Assembly (NCBI GenBank): GCA_028822475.1
Contig: JAPKDT010000109.1
Location: 1-6,929 of the forward strand
Reading direction: 5' to 3'
DNA length: 6,929 nt
Source of the DNA: SAR324 cluster bacterium
Lineage (GTDB): Bacteria > SAR324 > NAC60-12
Shown here: one piece after another, positions 6,798 to 6,929 of the stretch
Position numbering within the stretch: position 1 is the stretch's first letter
Layout: each line of letters starts with the position of its first letter
The notes under the pieces: generated by a model
What the model saw: the letters and a program-made list of their open reading frames with translations, nothing else
What the model was told of the DNA's origin: nothing
Database searches by the model: none
Program-made: the position numbers and the translations under genes

Positions 6798-6874
6798 GGG
6801 CCAGTAGCTCAGTTGGTTAGAGCTGACGACTCATAATCGTCCGGTCGCTGGTTCAAGTCCAGCCTGGCCCACCA
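6798..6874 (+). tRNA. tRNA with anticodon CAT; probably tRNA-Ile2 (lysidine type), possibly elongator tRNA-Met
   Basis: A complete 77-base cloverleaf can be drawn by hand. The acceptor stem GGGCCAG (6798-6804) pairs with CTGGCCC (6864-6870). The D stem is GCTC/GAGC (6807-6810 with 6820-6823). The anticodon stem GACGA/TCGTC (6825-6829 with 6837-6841) encloses loop CTCATAA with anticodon CAT at 6832-6834. The variable loop is CGGTC. The T stem GCTGG/CCAGC (6847-6851 with 6859-6863) encloses TTCAAGT. Discriminator A is followed by an encoded CCA (6872-6874). All stems are perfectly paired. It is not the initiator, because base pair 1-72 is G-C and the anticodon stem lacks the three consecutive G-C pairs. 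The T arm and the variable-loop end (GGTCGCTGG-TTCAAGT-CCAGC) equal those I recall for E. coli tRNA-Ile2, and C4-G69 and C5-G68 match the acceptor pairs TilS reads there. This favours AUA-decoding tRNA-Ile2 over elongator Met, but sequence alone does not settle it. Confidence 0.93.
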
Positions 6875-6885
6875 TGTTATCAGTT

Positions 6886-6923
6886 ACTTATGAGTATTAT
6901 GCATTTGTTGGTTGCTCATAGGT
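6886..6923. repeat. Inverted repeat just downstream of the tRNA gene
   Basis: ACTTATGAG (6886-6894) can pair with CTCATAGGT (6915-6923): nine positions with one G-T pair, around a 20-base loop containing ATGCAT. It starts 12 bases after the encoded CCA. There is no T-run after the right arm within the window, so it is not an obvious terminator. It could be a tRNA 3' processing structure, part of a recombinase site at the tRNA, or the start of another element cut by the right edge. Confidence 0.4.
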
Positions 6924-6929
6924 GTCCAT

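Noticed and set aside
6798..6874. Initiator tRNA-fMet
   Set aside because: Initiator tRNAs have a mismatched 1-72 pair and three stacked G-C pairs at the base of the anticodon stem. Here 1-72 is G-C and the stem is GACGA/TCGTC.

Overview
The window reads as ordinary bacterial chromosome at moderate GC (by eye a little under 50%). It is almost fully coding on the + strand and ends in a tRNA gene. The 2-oxoglutarate dehydrogenase proteins look most like those of Bacteroidota and relatives. This rests on the E2 N-terminus (IPSPGESITEVEI), the E2 run TNGGVFGSMLSTPI-NPPQS-ILGMHNIVERP, and a histidine kinase with SHDLKSP and NLIANSIKYR boxes. Four of the five genes have a visible start, and three of those have no good Shine-Dalgarno sequence, which also fits that phylum. 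The assignment is by recalled family resemblance, not a search, and is moderate at best.

Layout: (1) 1-980, the C-terminal 325 residues of SucA, the E1 subunit of 2-oxoglutarate dehydrogenase, cut by the left edge. (2) 1076-2290, SucB, the E2 subunit. (3) 2312-3715, dihydrolipoamide dehydrogenase, the E3 subunit. (4) 3731-4870, a soluble protein with an N-terminal receiver domain followed by a histidine kinase core. (5) 4878-6698, a 606-residue amidase-signature enzyme whose length, N-terminal extension and motifs resemble plant fatty acid amide hydrolase (FAAH). (6) 6798-6874, a tRNA with anticodon CAT, more like tRNA-Ile2 (lysidine type) than elongator tRNA-Met. The last 55 bases hold an inverted repeat and no recognisable gene.

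Genes 1-5 point the same way with gaps of 95, 21, 15 and 7 bases, so they are probably one transcription unit, possibly with an extra promoter in the 95-base gap before sucB. The first three encode a complete 2-oxoglutarate dehydrogenase complex of the TCA cycle. The unusual part is the tail: a receiver-kinase signalling protein and a FAAH-like amidase packed tightly behind lpd. An inferred link is that lipid amide hydrolysis yields fatty acid and amine, and fatty acid oxidation feeds acetyl-CoA into the cycle. Nothing in the sequence proves this. No CRISPR array, insertion sequence, transposase or pseudogene was seen.
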